Source: Myxocyprinus asiaticus (taxonomy: Eukaryota; Chordata; Actinopteri; Cypriniformes; Catostomidae). Taken from it: DNA of 64,000 nt. Location of the stretch: assembly GCF_019703515.2 (NCBI RefSeq), contig NC_059382.1, positions 14,921,001 to 14,985,000 of the forward strand. Reading direction: 5' to 3'. This document shows, piece by piece, positions 9,519-22,413 of the stretch. How positions within the stretch are numbered: the first letter of the stretch is position 1; each line of letters opens with the position of its first letter. Under the pieces are notes generated by a model. The model did no database searches, was not told the DNA's origin, and was given only the letters and a program-made list of their open reading frames with translations. Position numbers and translations under genes: made by a program.

Positions 9519-11211
9519 ATGTAAAGCTACACCATGCAATTTTGAGAGAGTAATGAGAGAGTGCAACAAAAATCCATCTTCCAAACCATGTCTTTACCCA
9601 AATACACTTTGATAAACCTATAATAATTATTTATATTTTATAGCTTTCGGGACGGATTTCGTGGGAAATTGCATACATACATCATTCGCCCGTGCGTGTT
9701 GACGTCATATCCGTACACAGAGAAAATAAGCTCTGGCTACTGTAGCGCATGTATGATGTGGGAGTAGCGTGAAGCTGAAAGTTTGGTGTCACAACGAGAA
9801 AAATTGACCATGGATCATTCAAAACAGCAAACCTCCGGGGAATCACCGGTTGTAAAAACAAAGAAATCACAAACAGAGCAGAGTCTACAAGCAAAAGGGA
9901 AATGACAGAGTCCGTAATAAAACCAGCCTGATCTCACATAAAAATCGGCAAGTGTGTGCCGATTTTTCTTTTGCCAAAATCGGTATACGTTGACCGAATT
10001 TGAAAACACTGCCTCCAGAGGCTAAAGTGGTAAGTGTTTCCGAACACATAAACAAGTGCGACATCCATTTATATCCAGAAGAGGTCGCCAGAAGCCAGTT
10101 GTAAAAAGACTTGTTTTCAGCTGAACAGAGTGTAAAACAGTGAAGAGAAATGCTTATTTTATTTAATCTACCCCAAACAAAATCAAAATCTAAAACCAAA
10201 TATAACCCTAACCATTACAAGTAGAGTTTTAATTCAATATTAGGGACAAAAACGCAACCTCATTATCATGCTCGGGATTGTTTATACAAACATATATTTC
10301 CTCGTTTGATTGGGGATTGAACTGTGGTCTTCCATGCAACTGACACAACACACTACCTGTCGAGCCACGAGGGAAAGTGATTGTAGTTAAGCCGTTCCAA
10401 ATATGTCAGATGGGAGATAGGGCATGTCAATGAGTCAGCATACTGTTGCCGATCCTAGGGAAACGGAACTTTCGGAAACAGCATGCCGAATTCCCATGTG
10501 ATCGTGTTGAATAAAACACGAATCAACATCGGCTTGGCTTTTTTTTTACTCAACAGGTAAGATATTTTATTGATATGGTTTATGTATAGCTGTATTGTAG
10601 TGAAATACAATAATTATTCTGTAATCGGTGCAGAACTTTTCACTTGCACACATGTGTATTTTTCTTTATAATGGCAATAATTTATATAAATAAATCCTTT
10701 AGTCCTAGGGTTGCCAAGGACATGTGAGTCTTGAAATGTTGACCACTGGTTGGTAACGGTGTCAATCTATAAATTAATTACTACCATGGTCTATTTGGCC
10801 AGAATATCCTGCAGTTATAAAAACTTTACAATGTTTGACCTTATCAGACTAGCAATCCTTATGTCTAATGTTTTCGAACATTGCCTAACTTTTGTAACGT
10901 AATTTATTTCAAAACATCAATGTTTCCATTAAGTCAAAACAACAGCATAAGATATGGCACTTACCTGCTCAGATGACATGTTTTCAGATATCCGTCTTTT
11001 ACTTTCTTTCATTATTTATTTGTCCATTCACTCTGATAAGATGTCCTGTATCTATGTGTACACCGGTGCCTCGAACCACATTCATCCGCACAGAGGAGCA
11101 GAGCAGAAGCACAACTTACATAATTACCAAAACAATGTTCTTCCGCAAGACGCATGCAGCTTTATTTTTTAACCGCTAGAGGGCCAAAAGTCACATAGTA
11201 TAGCTTTAAAT
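9519..11211. mobile_element. Candidate non-autonomous DNA transposon
   Basis: The ends resemble an imperfect inverted repeat. The left reads TAAAGCTACACCATGCAATTTT, and the right read in reverse reads TAAAGCTATACTATGTGACTTTT, about 17 of 22 matching. No target duplication is obvious and no transposase is seen. A short ATG-initiated frame near 9810-9895 (MDHSKQQTSGES) is unassigned. A further dispersed repeat appears to sit inside from about 9930. Confidence 0.4.
9940..9967. other. Short perfect hairpin
   Basis: The 11-base arms AAAAATCGGCA and TGCCGATTTTT are separated by six bases. Probably an internal fold of a dispersed repeat that starts near CAGCCTGATCTCACA. Confidence 0.6.
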
Positions 11212-11526
11212 TTACTGTGAAATTTACTCAAATTAGCAAATTAATGTGATACGTTTTTCTACTTTAGGACTGTTACATGATGACACATTGTAAAGATAAC
11301 AAACAATCATAAATAATTTGTACTTATATGCTAGAACATTTATTTTTTTGGACGGTCACTTTGTATGATGAACAGAGCGAAATTTAAGCTTTTATTCAAT
11401 GTCAAATCTCAAAATCAAATCACTGATCAACTCCTTTCTTCAGAGCTTAAATCAAATATGGCGACATATTAATAACATCAAACCTCCGCTTTAATGTTGT
11501 TCACCATCAACTATTGTATTGAAATC
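11212..11526. other. Gene-free AT-rich stretch
   Basis: Nothing recognised. Confidence 0.5.
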
Positions 11527-11713
11527 AGTGACATTCTGTAAAATAAATTCTTTTGTGTTCCTCAGAAGAAAAAAAGTCGTATGGGTTTTGAACAGCATGA
11601 GGGCAAGTTATTAACTTGCCCTCATGCCGTTAAGTAATTAATGTGTTAAGTAATTAAGTGCCGTTAAGTAATTAATGACAGAATTTTTATTTTTGGATGA
11701 GCTGTTCCTTTAA
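11527..11713 (-). repeat. Cyprinid palindromic repeat (GTTCACCC family), rearranged copy
   Basis: It carries family phrases in reverse order (GAAAAAAAGTCGTATGGGTTTT, ATGACAGAATTTTTATTTTTGG, GAGCTGTTCCTTTAA). The middle holds a 31-base perfect palindrome (11596-11626) and about three tandem copies of GTTAAGTAATTAA (11627-11677), which are not part of the usual family layout. Confidence 0.7.
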
Positions 11714-13347
11714 TGCGGCGATTTGCTTTATTGCTTGGCAACTGCAAATACTGTAGCCTACAATTAGGATAATGAACTATATTACTTGGTGTTAGCATTG
11801 TTTATTCCTATAACTTTTAATAATAATAAATTTAACTCTTTATTGAATTTTGGGCTGTATTATCGTAGTGCTGTTGCTGGCATTTTATTAAAGCAAAAAG
11901 TCGCTTAAATATGTGCCTTATAGTGAATTTACCACAGGTAAGAGGATTTTAGGTATTAAAAGTCCCTTACCCACGGCAAAATCACTGTAATACACAGCCT
12001 CTCGTGGCTTATTGCTTTATTGATTAATGCATGCATTATTGGGAAGAAAAAAAGAACTTTTTCAGGTTTGTGTTCCAAGCTCCTGGAGGACTGTATGATT
12101 TAGAATTCATCCTTACATGCTGACATGTTGACTGCAGTAGCTCCCATGTTTCTTGGATGTGTTGACAAAAGTGTTTGCAAGCAGATGAATGGGTGTGAGT
12201 CTATGGAAACATATGACAAAGTGTTTCACCGCAAGCATGTCAGAATGTACATGTGTGTGCATTTGCACATGCAGTATGCGTGTAAGTATGTTTTCCCCTT
12301 CAGTGTGTGTGCAAAGCTTTTCTATACTTTGCTGCTGTAGGGTAATCTTTTACACTAGACAGAAGGCAGTGGAGGGTGGAAATGAGCTTTTTCAGTCTCT
12401 TTCCCTCCCGTATTCCCCCCTCAGCCAGCTTCCTCCTTGCCTTCCACCTCTGTTCTTTCAGCTTTCTCGCCTACATTGTTTTGCTCCCTCTCTCCCTTCA
12501 AGCACATTCAAGGCACTATCTGTGACTGTGAAATCAGACTGTGTGCCATCACCTTCCACATGGCACTATTTAAAGCAAATTGGTGCTTGATAATTTGCTT
12601 GCCTGGCTTTCCTCTCATTTGTCTCTGCATTACTACGAGAAGTTTTTCTTTTTCTTTCAGGTCTCCTTCTCCGGTGACCTAGGTTTGCCCTCTAGGGGCC
12701 GGGGGAAATCACTGCAGTGGCTCCGGTGCCCTCATCAAAAGTGTGCTGAGGCATTGGCTCCAGGAGTGAAGGCACAATAGGCCGCCTCTGACTCCCTCCT
12801 CACAAGCCTCATTCAGCTCCCCACATATTAGAATAGTTCACAGGGTGCCCCTGCTATCCAGGTGATAATGAAAGGCATTCCAAAGAATGCTTTCAACACG
12901 GCGGTTCCTCTTCAGTGCCCCTCACAAAGTAGCACACATTTGGGTATGAATATACCTCAGTGTGAGCAGTGCCTCTCGTTGAAATTCAATTTCCCCGGTA
13001 TATTTCTTTAAGTGGACTGAAGGTCTATCAGGAAAACCATCAATGCTGTTGCATCTCTCTGTTCTGCAAGTGTCAATGTTTTTGTGTGCTCAAAATAGGG
13101 GGCCATTCAATAATTGAAATATGATCAAATGAGAGAAAAACAGACAATTTATAAATTTTAGATGTGCTAAGTGAAGTCATACAGCACTTAATCTAGTTAC
13201 TCTTCTTTTGTCTTCGTTTATATCACCTACTTTAGTTTAGACCAGCAGTTCTGAAGTGGGTTTGATTTAGGATAGTTTCATACTTTTGGCAGACAACAAT
13301 TCACAACAGAAAACATACTGTGGCCGGCATAAAGTAGAAAAAGATAT

Positions 13348-13351
<4 letters not shown>
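11714..13351. other. Gene-free stretch with a low-copy island
   Basis: No gene recognised. 12360-13080 is less AT-rich, has no repeat signature and may be conserved non-coding DNA. A splice-acceptor-like TTTCTTTCAG at about 12651-12660 is followed by an open frame to 12780, but that product matches nothing I know. Confidence 0.4.

Positions 13352-13415
<64 letters not shown>
13352..13415. repeat. (TA)n microsatellite
   Basis: Long TA array immediately left of the transposon copy at 13424. Confidence 0.95.
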
Positions 13416-13419
<4 letters not shown>

Positions 13420-13423
13420 CATA

Positions 13424-14283
13424 CAGGGTTTGGAGGGTTACTTTTGAAATGTATTCCACTACAGATTACAGAATACATGCTGTAAAATGTAATTTGTAAC
13501 ATATTTTGTTAGATTACTCAAGGACAGTAATGTATTCTAAATACTTTGGATTATTCTTCATCACTGGTAGATTTTTTCACTTGTTTTGACTATAAAAACT
13601 CTGCCAGTACTGTAAGACAAAATACACATGTTAAAAATACATTCTCTGAAAAACCTAAACATCTTTTGCAATGTTGTTTCTAAAACAAGATAAATCAAAT
13701 TGATCTTGTTTTAAGGATTTGTAGATATTTTTACAGGAAAACAATACAAAAATTATTATCAAGAATTTGATAATGATTTTACCCTAATATCAAAAGTCTT
13801 ACCAGAAAAAAATAAATTATGATCCAATGTGAATTTTCTTGATAAAAAAAAAAAAATATGATCGTGACTGGTAACGTGCATGTAAAATGGCAAGAAATAG
13901 TATTTTAGCTTAGCGTAAAGCTGACAATTTACACAAGGTTTATTTCTATTTCTTCTGCTCCAAAATTACTTCAAACTTACTTCTCTGTCTGCTCGTATGA
14001 ATGTAACACATCATAAGAAAGTGTTTCACTGCTGTTCAAATGCACTTTGGATCACATCATTTATATGTATAAATGTTTTCCATCTGAAAGGACTAAATAT
14101 TAAATTTAAAAAAATGACAATAAAATGCAAAGTAATCTCTTCAGTAATCAAAATACTTTTTGAATGTAACTGTATTCTAAATACCAATGATTTCAATTGT
14201 AACTGTAGTGGAATACAGTTACTTATATTTTGTATTTTAAATACGTATTCCCGTTACATGTATTCCGTTACTCCCCAACACTG
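13424..14283 (-). mobile_element. Non-autonomous hAT-like element, CAGGGTTGGGGAG family, copy 1
   Basis: The left end is CAGGGTTTGGAGGGTTAC, and the right end is the reverse complement of AGTGTTGGGGAGTAACGGA. It has no transposase. The whole length aligns, in opposite orientation, with the copy at 33114-33913 (shared internal phrases such as GACTATAAAAACTCTGCCAG and AAACAAGATAAATCAAA). Both flanks are TA microsatellites, so the target duplication cannot be read. Confidence 0.82.
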
Positions 14284-14289
14284 TGTATG

Positions 14290-14968
<679 letters not shown>

Positions 14969-14971
14969 TAA

Positions 14972-15470
14972 AGCCTGTTTCACACTACAAAAGTGTATTT
15001 ACTCTGACCTTGAATTAATTAATTACACTCTTCAATAAGAGACATATTCATTTCGGTGCCCTTATTAAAAGGTTACAGCATTCACATTACACACATAATC
15101 AGCACGGTGCACATAGCAGAAGCATAGTTTCAAATATATAAATTTTTTTGCTGTGCATAGTGCACTTACAGAAAATACTTTTAAAATGCACTGAAACCTA
15201 TTTATCAACAAGGTATTTTGCTATATAGTTTTTATGAAACAACATTTACTAGAAAAAACTACTCCAATATACTTCAACATACTCTCACACAGGAAATCGT
15301 CATGTTGCACCAGATGTTGATTGAAATCTGTTTCCCTTCAACCTGTTATTTTCAATATAGTGCCACAGCTCTGTTACACTGCAAAAACACTGTCAGTATG
15401 AAAGCCTGCTGTCACAGTTACACTGCTGCTTCGCTTATGCACTGCTTTCGCTTGTGGTGTGAAACAGGCC
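14972..15470. mobile_element. Non-autonomous DNA transposon, PIF/Harbinger-like
   Basis: Terminal inverted repeats of the form (A/G)GCCTGTTTCACAC are present at both ends. A three-base TAA duplication flanks it at 14969-14971 and 15471-15473. The TWA target duplication suggests the PIF/Harbinger group. It is 499 bp with no coding capacity. Confidence 0.75.
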
Positions 15471-15473
15471 TAA

Positions 15474-16432
15474 TATGAAAGGCATGGCTGCATATTTGGA
15501 CCATAGAAGGAAACCCAGTATTGAGGAGTATGCAAAAGTAAAAGGGATGGAGGTGGGTGTGTTGTGGGTGAGAGAGGGGCTGTGGCTGCCTTGTGTTGGG
15601 GACAGTGGGGGGGCATTAATCATTATTGGCGCACACCTCAGTCTGTGCCGCACCCTGATGGCCCTTCCACCCCTGACATAAATCATAATTCCTCCACAAT
15701 AGATCCCCTCTCCAGCATGCTGTGGAAAAGTCTGCTACTCTTATTGATTTACCCTTTTCTCCCTCTGCCTTCCCTATCAGCACCTGCATCCACCTCCCCC
15801 CGTCCACCGTCAACTCTGCCAAGTTATTAGGAAACATAACTGATATGATATTCATAGAATACTAAATAAACTTTATGAGAATGCGCTGTTGCCCCTTCTC
15901 CCCCAGCCCACCTTTTGATGCATGAGAACCAAGTGTGATAAAAATAAATCTAATGATATAAAAATTAAAACGCGTGCTCTGTGCTATTATACCTCTATTG
16001 ATTTGTTTTTGAGGTGCACCTAGGCTTATAAAAGTTGCTTTTTTAAGGAGGAGATTAGAGAGAGGGTCCACAAAGACAGAACAGAGACAGAGAGAAAGCT
16101 AAAGAGAAAGAAAAAACATGGAGTGAATACGCTTTGTGCACAGATGTGGGCCAGAATTGTTTTAAGTGGGAGCTTTTGTTGTGAGTGAATCCAGAATTGC
16201 CTGTTGGTGATTTTACTCACAGAATTGCTCATTGATTTGTAAACCTTGACCTCAAAATGACCTTTGTGAATAACTTTACATTGAAAGATTATTTTGTAGT
16301 TTTAAAAAAGTTTTTATAGTATGTCTTCCACACATATTTGTGATCAATAATATAAAGAACACTGTTTTTGTGACTTTTTGCCATTTTGAGAGTGAAAGCT
16401 GAGACAAATAGAGGAAACAATGGAGGTACATG
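15474..16432. other. Gene-free stretch
   Basis: No gene or repeat recognised. 15480-15830 is a mixed-composition low-copy island. Confidence 0.4.
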
Positions 16433-16440
16433 ATGTAAGT

Positions 16441-17627
16441 CAGGGGTGTCCAAACTTTTTTGTTCGGGGGCCAAATGCAGAAAAAATAAGGAGCCGCGGG
16501 CCGCATCGCTGTAATAATTTCAAAAATGGCTAGAAGCTACTAGATTGCCACTCTACATAATCTTTATATTGTACACTTAATATTATGCAAGTTTTAATCA
16601 TAATTTGTGCTCTATGGTATGCTTGTGTAGGTCCTACATTTAAATAAAGGATAGGGTATTTCACTCACAAAGAACTCTTATAATGGAACAGTGATGCGTC
16701 TTATACAAAATATTATACTCATTTAGTAACATTTTTACCTTTTTGACGTCCATTCAGTGGCACTGCAAAGCACATATAGATCTGCTACTGAGAGGTGGGT
16801 GTGACCCATCACAATAATCAGAATCAGATTACATTTTATTACTTTATGAATTGATGCAAGGAATTACTCTTTATTTTTCGAGGAATTACTCTTTATAGCT
16901 ATACAATTATAACTTCTGTTCTGTTGTTACTTGTGTTACAAATACAATTTTAATTTGATCAAAATTATCGTGCTTCATTTTATTTTGTAGACATGCATGT
17001 GCAAGCTGAGCGCATGCATCAGTCACAGATCTGCTAGTGTTTTAAGCGCTCTCTTCTACAGTATGTTCTCACACAAATGCCGCTGGGAAGCTCGTGAATA
17101 ATTTTTCTTGTTTCAACGAAATATCAGAATGAACCAATTAATTACAGTATACTTCCCAGTGCTACAGAGGACGTTCTGGAAGAGTATGCTCGGTTCGCGC
17201 GTCTCTGTGCGCGCTCAATAAACTCTGTTCAGCTGCTCCCACAACAGCTCTACTCAGTATGGGAGGTATCGGGACATTTTTACAAGAACAAGTACATGAG
17301 TAAAGTATCTAACCTGATGTCAGTCCTTTAATAAATGCATCATTCTTTCTGCGGGGCGCTTCATCCTTGGAAATAAGGAGTATTCCAAACTCCTGTTGAA
17401 CTCTGCCAGTGGATGAAGCTGGTGACGACACAGAACGCACTAGTGGAGACGATGCGCTGTGAATAGCAGCTGCACGTGATAGCGACATCCAGTGCCCAGA
17501 ATATTAATTTCATATAATTTCTCCATAGCGGGCCTAATTCTGTTCTATTTCTAAAGTCTCTCGCGGGCCGCACTGGAGCAGTCGGAGGGCCGCAGATGGC
17601 CCGTGGGCCTGATTTTGGACACCCCTG
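16441..17627. mobile_element. Non-autonomous hAT (Charlie-like) transposon
   Basis: The ends are CAGGGGTGTCCAAA and TTTGGACACCCCTG, the characteristic Charlie-type terminal repeats. Subterminal GGGCCGC motifs occur at both ends. The 8-base flanks ATGTAAGT (16433-16440) and ATGCAAGC (17628-17635) agree at six of eight positions, an aged target duplication. It is 1187 bp with no transposase frame. Confidence 0.88.
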
Positions 17628-17635
17628 ATGCAAGC

Positions 17636-18174
17636 TATATTCAAACAAGCATTTCCCACATGAGAATCACAGCACAATGTGTCAGAGCATGTGTGTTAAC
17701 TGCTAGGCCGCAGCTCTGACTTGAGTACAAATACTTCCGTGTCCCTTTATGTCTTGTGCAGAGTCGGGTGTTCTTGTCTTTCAAAGTATACTTTTTTTGA
17801 CTGCGAGCCTGTACGGATGCATTCGACATGCGTGCACTGTGACTAGTCAGTCAACTCAAGGTGCATGTGCAGACGACATGCACAGAGAAAAACTGCGTGT
17901 CAAGAAAAACTGGGCTGCATGCGGAGTGTGGAATTCATGTACTCAGCACTCCTGACTTGCCTTGCGTAGCAGAAGCAGTGGAGTTACCTGGACGTGATGA
18001 TGGCCTGACAAAACAATTGTAAATAATGGAGAATGTGGCAACTACCGAAACTTCAGTGAAGACAGCACCTTACAAATGTATGTTGAATGCTTTACCATCA
18101 CCTCATGCAGTGTGAAAATTGACATTATTTGAAATACAAGTGTTGAACTGAGGGTGGCTAATGCACTAATGCTC
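17636..18174. other. Gene-free stretch
   Basis: Low-copy sequence with no recognised gene. Confidence 0.4.
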
Positions 18175-18182
18175 GTGGTAAC

Positions 18183-19043
18183 TAGTGTTGGTGATTTTTA
18201 TTCATTTCAGTGACTCAATTCTTTTGATTCTGTTCATCAAAAAGATTTGTTCCGATTCGTTCACTGAATTGTTCACTGACCATATCTTCAAGTTACGCCT
18301 CTGCCTGCAGATGTCGGCAAATGACCATCTTTTAAGTAATTACACTGAACAGAAAGCAGTAATTCTTGACTGGAACAAGTCTAATTATCCTTTATTAAAA
18401 TTCTGCTAAGAGACTTCAGCACTGCAGAGTGTTAAAACACCATAAGTCTTAACCCACAAATAACAACAAAGTATATCTATTATACTGTGAACTGCTGAGC
18501 ACAAGCTATCTAAAGCTGTGACCTATATCAAGCTATATAAAAAAAGGACAACAATACTAGCCTAAAACTAATATGAATTTCAGTAACATCCATATGTTAT
18601 TGTAATGTGTGGTCATCACTCACTTTTATTCATAATACATCCAGCCCCTTTTTTCTGTTGGACGAAACAGACGATATGAAAGAACAACATGCAGCTCCTC
18701 CTTCCGGTCAGCAGATCATCATTCATGATGACGGATTTGTTCATGTTGGTCGCAAACGAGTTAACTACTACATTCATTTCATTCATTAGTTCAGTGAAGG
18801 GGTGTATTTTTTCAGTGGGTCAAACCAATGATATTCTCCTTCACAGCCTACACTCAAATGCTATTTGCTCATGCTATAGTCAGTCTTTACAGGCATGAAA
18901 AGCAGCAGAGCTCATAGGCTTCGAAAGGGAAAGATGTCAGTGAACAAAAAATATAAGTCAGTTAATGGAGGTGAACAGAACGATTCATTCACTTAAAAGA
19001 TTTGTTAAAAAAGACTGAGTCGTTCACAAATGAAACATCACTA
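18183..19043. mobile_element. Non-autonomous hAT-like transposon
   Basis: The left end is TAGTGTTGGTG, and the right end read in reverse is TAGTGATGTTTCATTTG. Subterminal repeats of GTTCACTGA/TTCATTCA type occur. The 8-base flanks GTGGTAAC (18175-18182) and GTGGCAAC (19044-19051) differ at one base, so the borders are well supported. No transposase is present. Confidence 0.82.
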
Positions 19044-19051
19044 GTGGCAAC

Positions 19052-19642
19052 ATATCACAGGTGTTTGAAATGTGAAATCGTCAATTGTTAAGCAGCGAAT
19101 GTTTCCGTGTAGTAAAAAATGTTAAGTGTTCCAGTTGGGACACTTTGAAAATTCATACACTACATGGCTGGGTGCAGAGTGTTTATTTTAAGTACATAGT
19201 GTATAGTGCGTCATTTGGGACATAGCTTATACTTAGCTTTTAGGCTCCTATTGACTTGTTTCATGTGGCATCACTGTATGACTGCGCCGCCATGTTTGTG
19301 ACCAAAATTCCATATTCTTTCATTGTGCAGCGCTGTGGGATGCAACAAAAGCTAGACTTTTTTTTTAAGTGATACAGCTTTTACTTGCCAGATGCAAAAT
19401 GTTACTTTTCTTTCAATAAAGCTACATGTTTTAAGTGTCATGTCTTCATTTCGCTAAACTGACCCAAAGTGTTCAGTTTGCTAATAACCGGTACAAAGTC
19501 ACCTTTGGCCTAAGTTATCCACCTACTGTATGTAAGAGATCAAATTGTATTTTTTGTTTATTATCTAAGATTTTTTTTAACACTATTGTATCGTATTGTT
19601 CAGCATTTTGTTATATGTCATGTTTTATTGTCTTGGGTTTAT
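19052..19642. other. Gene-free stretch
   Basis: No gene. The phrase ATAGTGTATAGTGCGTCATTTGGGAC near 19196-19222 looks like part of a dispersed fish repeat, but I cannot define its borders. Confidence 0.35.
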
Positions 19643-19866
19643 TTAAAGGGTTAGCTCACCCAAGAATGAAATTTATGTCATCATTTACTCACACAAACTT
19701 TCTTTCATGGAACATGAAGGAGGTGTTAAAGGCAGAATGGTATCCTCCGTCATCATTCACTTTCATTGTATTGAAAAATTTGCAATAAAATTGAATGGTG
19801 CCTGAGGCTGTGAGTCCCTAACATTACACCCTTTTGTGTTCTATGGAAAATAACAAGTCATACACA
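19643..19866 (+). repeat. Cyprinid palindromic repeat (GTTCACCC family), partial
   Basis: It starts with TTAAAGGGTTAGCTCACCCA and ATGTCATCATTTACTCAC and loses the typical right half. Confidence 0.75.
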
Positions 19867-20767
19867 GTGCTTGAAGTGTAAGAAAAAATGTGCAGGTACT
19901 CTCCTTGTTAGTATTAAACTTGATTTTTGGGGGAAATAAAATATACTATTTAAAAATAAGCAAATAAATTTAGGATTTTATAAACTGAACTGGGGCCAAT
20001 CTTTTTTCTATTATTATTTTTTTTTTTTTTTTGTATTTATTTTACATAACACTTTTATTGTAACTAACTGTTAACATGAAAAACAAAACTTTTAATAAAA
20101 TTTGTTTATTTAACACTAAATAGGTATTTAATTAACATGTTAAAGGTCTGGCCGTAAATTCCTTCTTAAGGGTAATAATCAAAACAAGCAAGTACAACCC
20201 CCCGTTATTTACACCATAATCAATGGAAATATGTAAATGCTTCACACTGCAACCCCCTGAAAGTTCAAGCAAAATCTACACCCTTGATGTAGGGTCATTG
20301 GTTATAAAAACTGAGGAAGAATATTTAGATCTGCTTAAGTCTGTATCATTGACAATATCAATCCACATAATAGAACAATGGCAATCTAATGTAGAACTGT
20401 CTTTTTTACACAAAATAAATGTAGCCTAAACCTGAAAAAATATAAATAAATAAATAAAATAACAAATAAAGCATTATGTCTGTTTTACCTTTTTGTTTAT
20501 TTATTTGTCCTCCCATTCAAAGAGGGGACCTTTCCTTGTCTGCACACATGAATGTAGCCAGATAGCTGTGCAGATAATAATCATTAGAAACAGTGAAAAA
20601 ACTGATTAGATGATCTTCAGGATTGTGAAGGCAAACACACATAGAACCAAACACAAGGATATGCATGTTTGCCGATTCAGTTTTAGAAAAGAATGGAGAG
20701 TAAAAAGCAAATTACCTGTGTATTTTATTTGAAGGTTCGGTTTTCATCATCGATTTACCTTTTGTGA
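19867..20767. other. Gene-free AT-rich stretch
   Basis: No gene. It contains a T-run (about 20017-20032) and AAAT repeats (about 20436-20470). Confidence 0.5.
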
Positions 20768-21150
20768 AAAAAGGTTGTGCATATAAGCTGACATCACTTC
20801 TGTTCCAGCTTTGACATTTTTTTAAAATGTAGTTTTGACCCAGCAGCTAATCAATTTGCATAAATACATTTGAGTGAATTACACGCTATAAAATTTGCTC
20901 ACCCAAAAGTTGCTGGATCATGTTTTGGAGAAGAGTGTAACTGAACTATGCCCAGACAAGTTTAAACATGTGCACTCCTCCGGAACTGGACCATGGATCG
21001 CTTGACGAGCGCAGATGCTGTTGCACGTGTTGAATATTGTTAAACTCACCGCTGAGTTTTGCGCTGAGAGTGCTCGGATGTTAACCGTGACTATTCAAAT
21101 CCTTTGGAGGATCAGCTAAAAGTGATTGGCGGGCCTCATCAAATCACTGA
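20768..21150 (+). repeat. Unnamed dispersed repeat 'B', copy 1
   Basis: About 385 bp closely similar to 23402-23785 in the same orientation. It shares, for example, CAGCAGCTAATCAATTTGCA, GTTGCTGGATCATGTTTTGG and AACTATGCCCAGACAAGTTT. There are no terminal repeats, A-tail or polymerase III box that I can see. Confidence 0.8.
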
Positions 21151-22280
21151 CTTACATTATATAAAGACATTGCATCGTACCGAGAGACTCTGAGAAGTGG
21201 TGGTATGTAAGAAAAACGGTCAGTTGACTAAATTATTAGAGAAGTGCAGGTACTGCGTACCGGTTAGTACTCGCCCACTTCAAGCACCGGTCATACAGGT
21301 TTAGATCAACATGGGAGAGTAAATTTTGGTGCTTGTTTTACTTTTTTATGTTGTTCTATTCTTGTCCAGAATCACTTTTGTAGCCCAACTTTTAATTGCT
21401 CTTTGATGATTAATAAAACTGTAAATTTGAACTTGAAATTGACTTTAAAGTACTAAACAATTTGCCACTGAATAATAGCAACAAATATTTTTATGTTCTG
21501 GATCAACAAAAACCAGGTGGACAGGGGTTACACCTGTGGATGAATCTGACAACTCATTCAGCTTTTAGAACATCAATACATCTTTAGTCCTGTAGTGAGT
21601 CTTTCCGCATCCCCTTGTCCCTCTTTCCTTCCCTTTTTCCATTCTGACCCAGGTCAGCATTGCGTTTATTTCTCTACAGGCTGTATCCACGCAGATGTTG
21701 CAAGCACTTGGCATGGGAGCAATTCAGCCGGTGCGGACTGAGGCCTGGCCGGGATTAAAGCCTGGGTGGAGGGATATTAATGTGAAGCGGAGGGGACAAA
21801 GGGCGCTCCTGTCCAATTACTCTGTACCTAGTCACCGCCATCCGGCGTCAAAACAACAGAGGAGGAAAGGATTAATTGCCTTGGACGCAGCCCCCACTAC
21901 AGGCCCAATTATGGAAACATATTGGCTCCCAGCATATCCACAGACACTGCTGTGCTGGGATATTGTGTGAAATTTCGAACTGTTTCCAGAGGTCAGGATG
22001 AGTGGACTGATGCAGAGGCTGAGAAAAGAGTGGGTGTGGGTATGTGTGTGACAGTGAGCATGTTTGTGTGTTAGCTTGTGTGTTATCTCGGTTAGCAGGT
22101 TAGTGATGTGACCTGTTATGGATGTTGGGGATGAGACTTCCTAGCAGGAAGCAAAAGAAAAAAATAAAATAAAAATAAATCTGAACTGCTTTGTCCTACT
22201 GTGGTTGACTGATTTTGTGTGCTTTTGCTGTTTAAGTATATTTATAAATATATTCTTTTTGATTTTGCTAAATGTTTTCT
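21151..22280. other. Gene-free stretch with a low-copy island
   Basis: 21600-22020 is notably less AT-rich and free of repeat signatures. An acceptor-like TTTCTCTACAG precedes an open frame ending at 21970, but the translated product is unlike any known protein. I consider conserved non-coding DNA more likely than an exon. Confidence 0.4.
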
Positions 22281-22413
22281 TTAAAGGGATAGTTCACCCA
22301 AAAATGAAAGTTTTCTCATCATTTACTCACCCTCATGCCATCCCATGATGTGTATGACTTTCTTTCTTCTGCTGAACACGAACAAAGATTTTTAGAAAAT
22401 ATCTCAGAATATT

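Noticed and set aside
12651..12780. Acceptor-like TTTCTTTCAG followed by an open frame
   Set aside because: A single splice-like motif is weak evidence. No donor, homologue or partner exon found.
16821..16890. Possible second copy of the repeat at 1195-1430 (AATCAGAATCAGATTACATT)
   Set aside because: Only a short phrase matches and it lies inside the Charlie-like element. Not enough to call.
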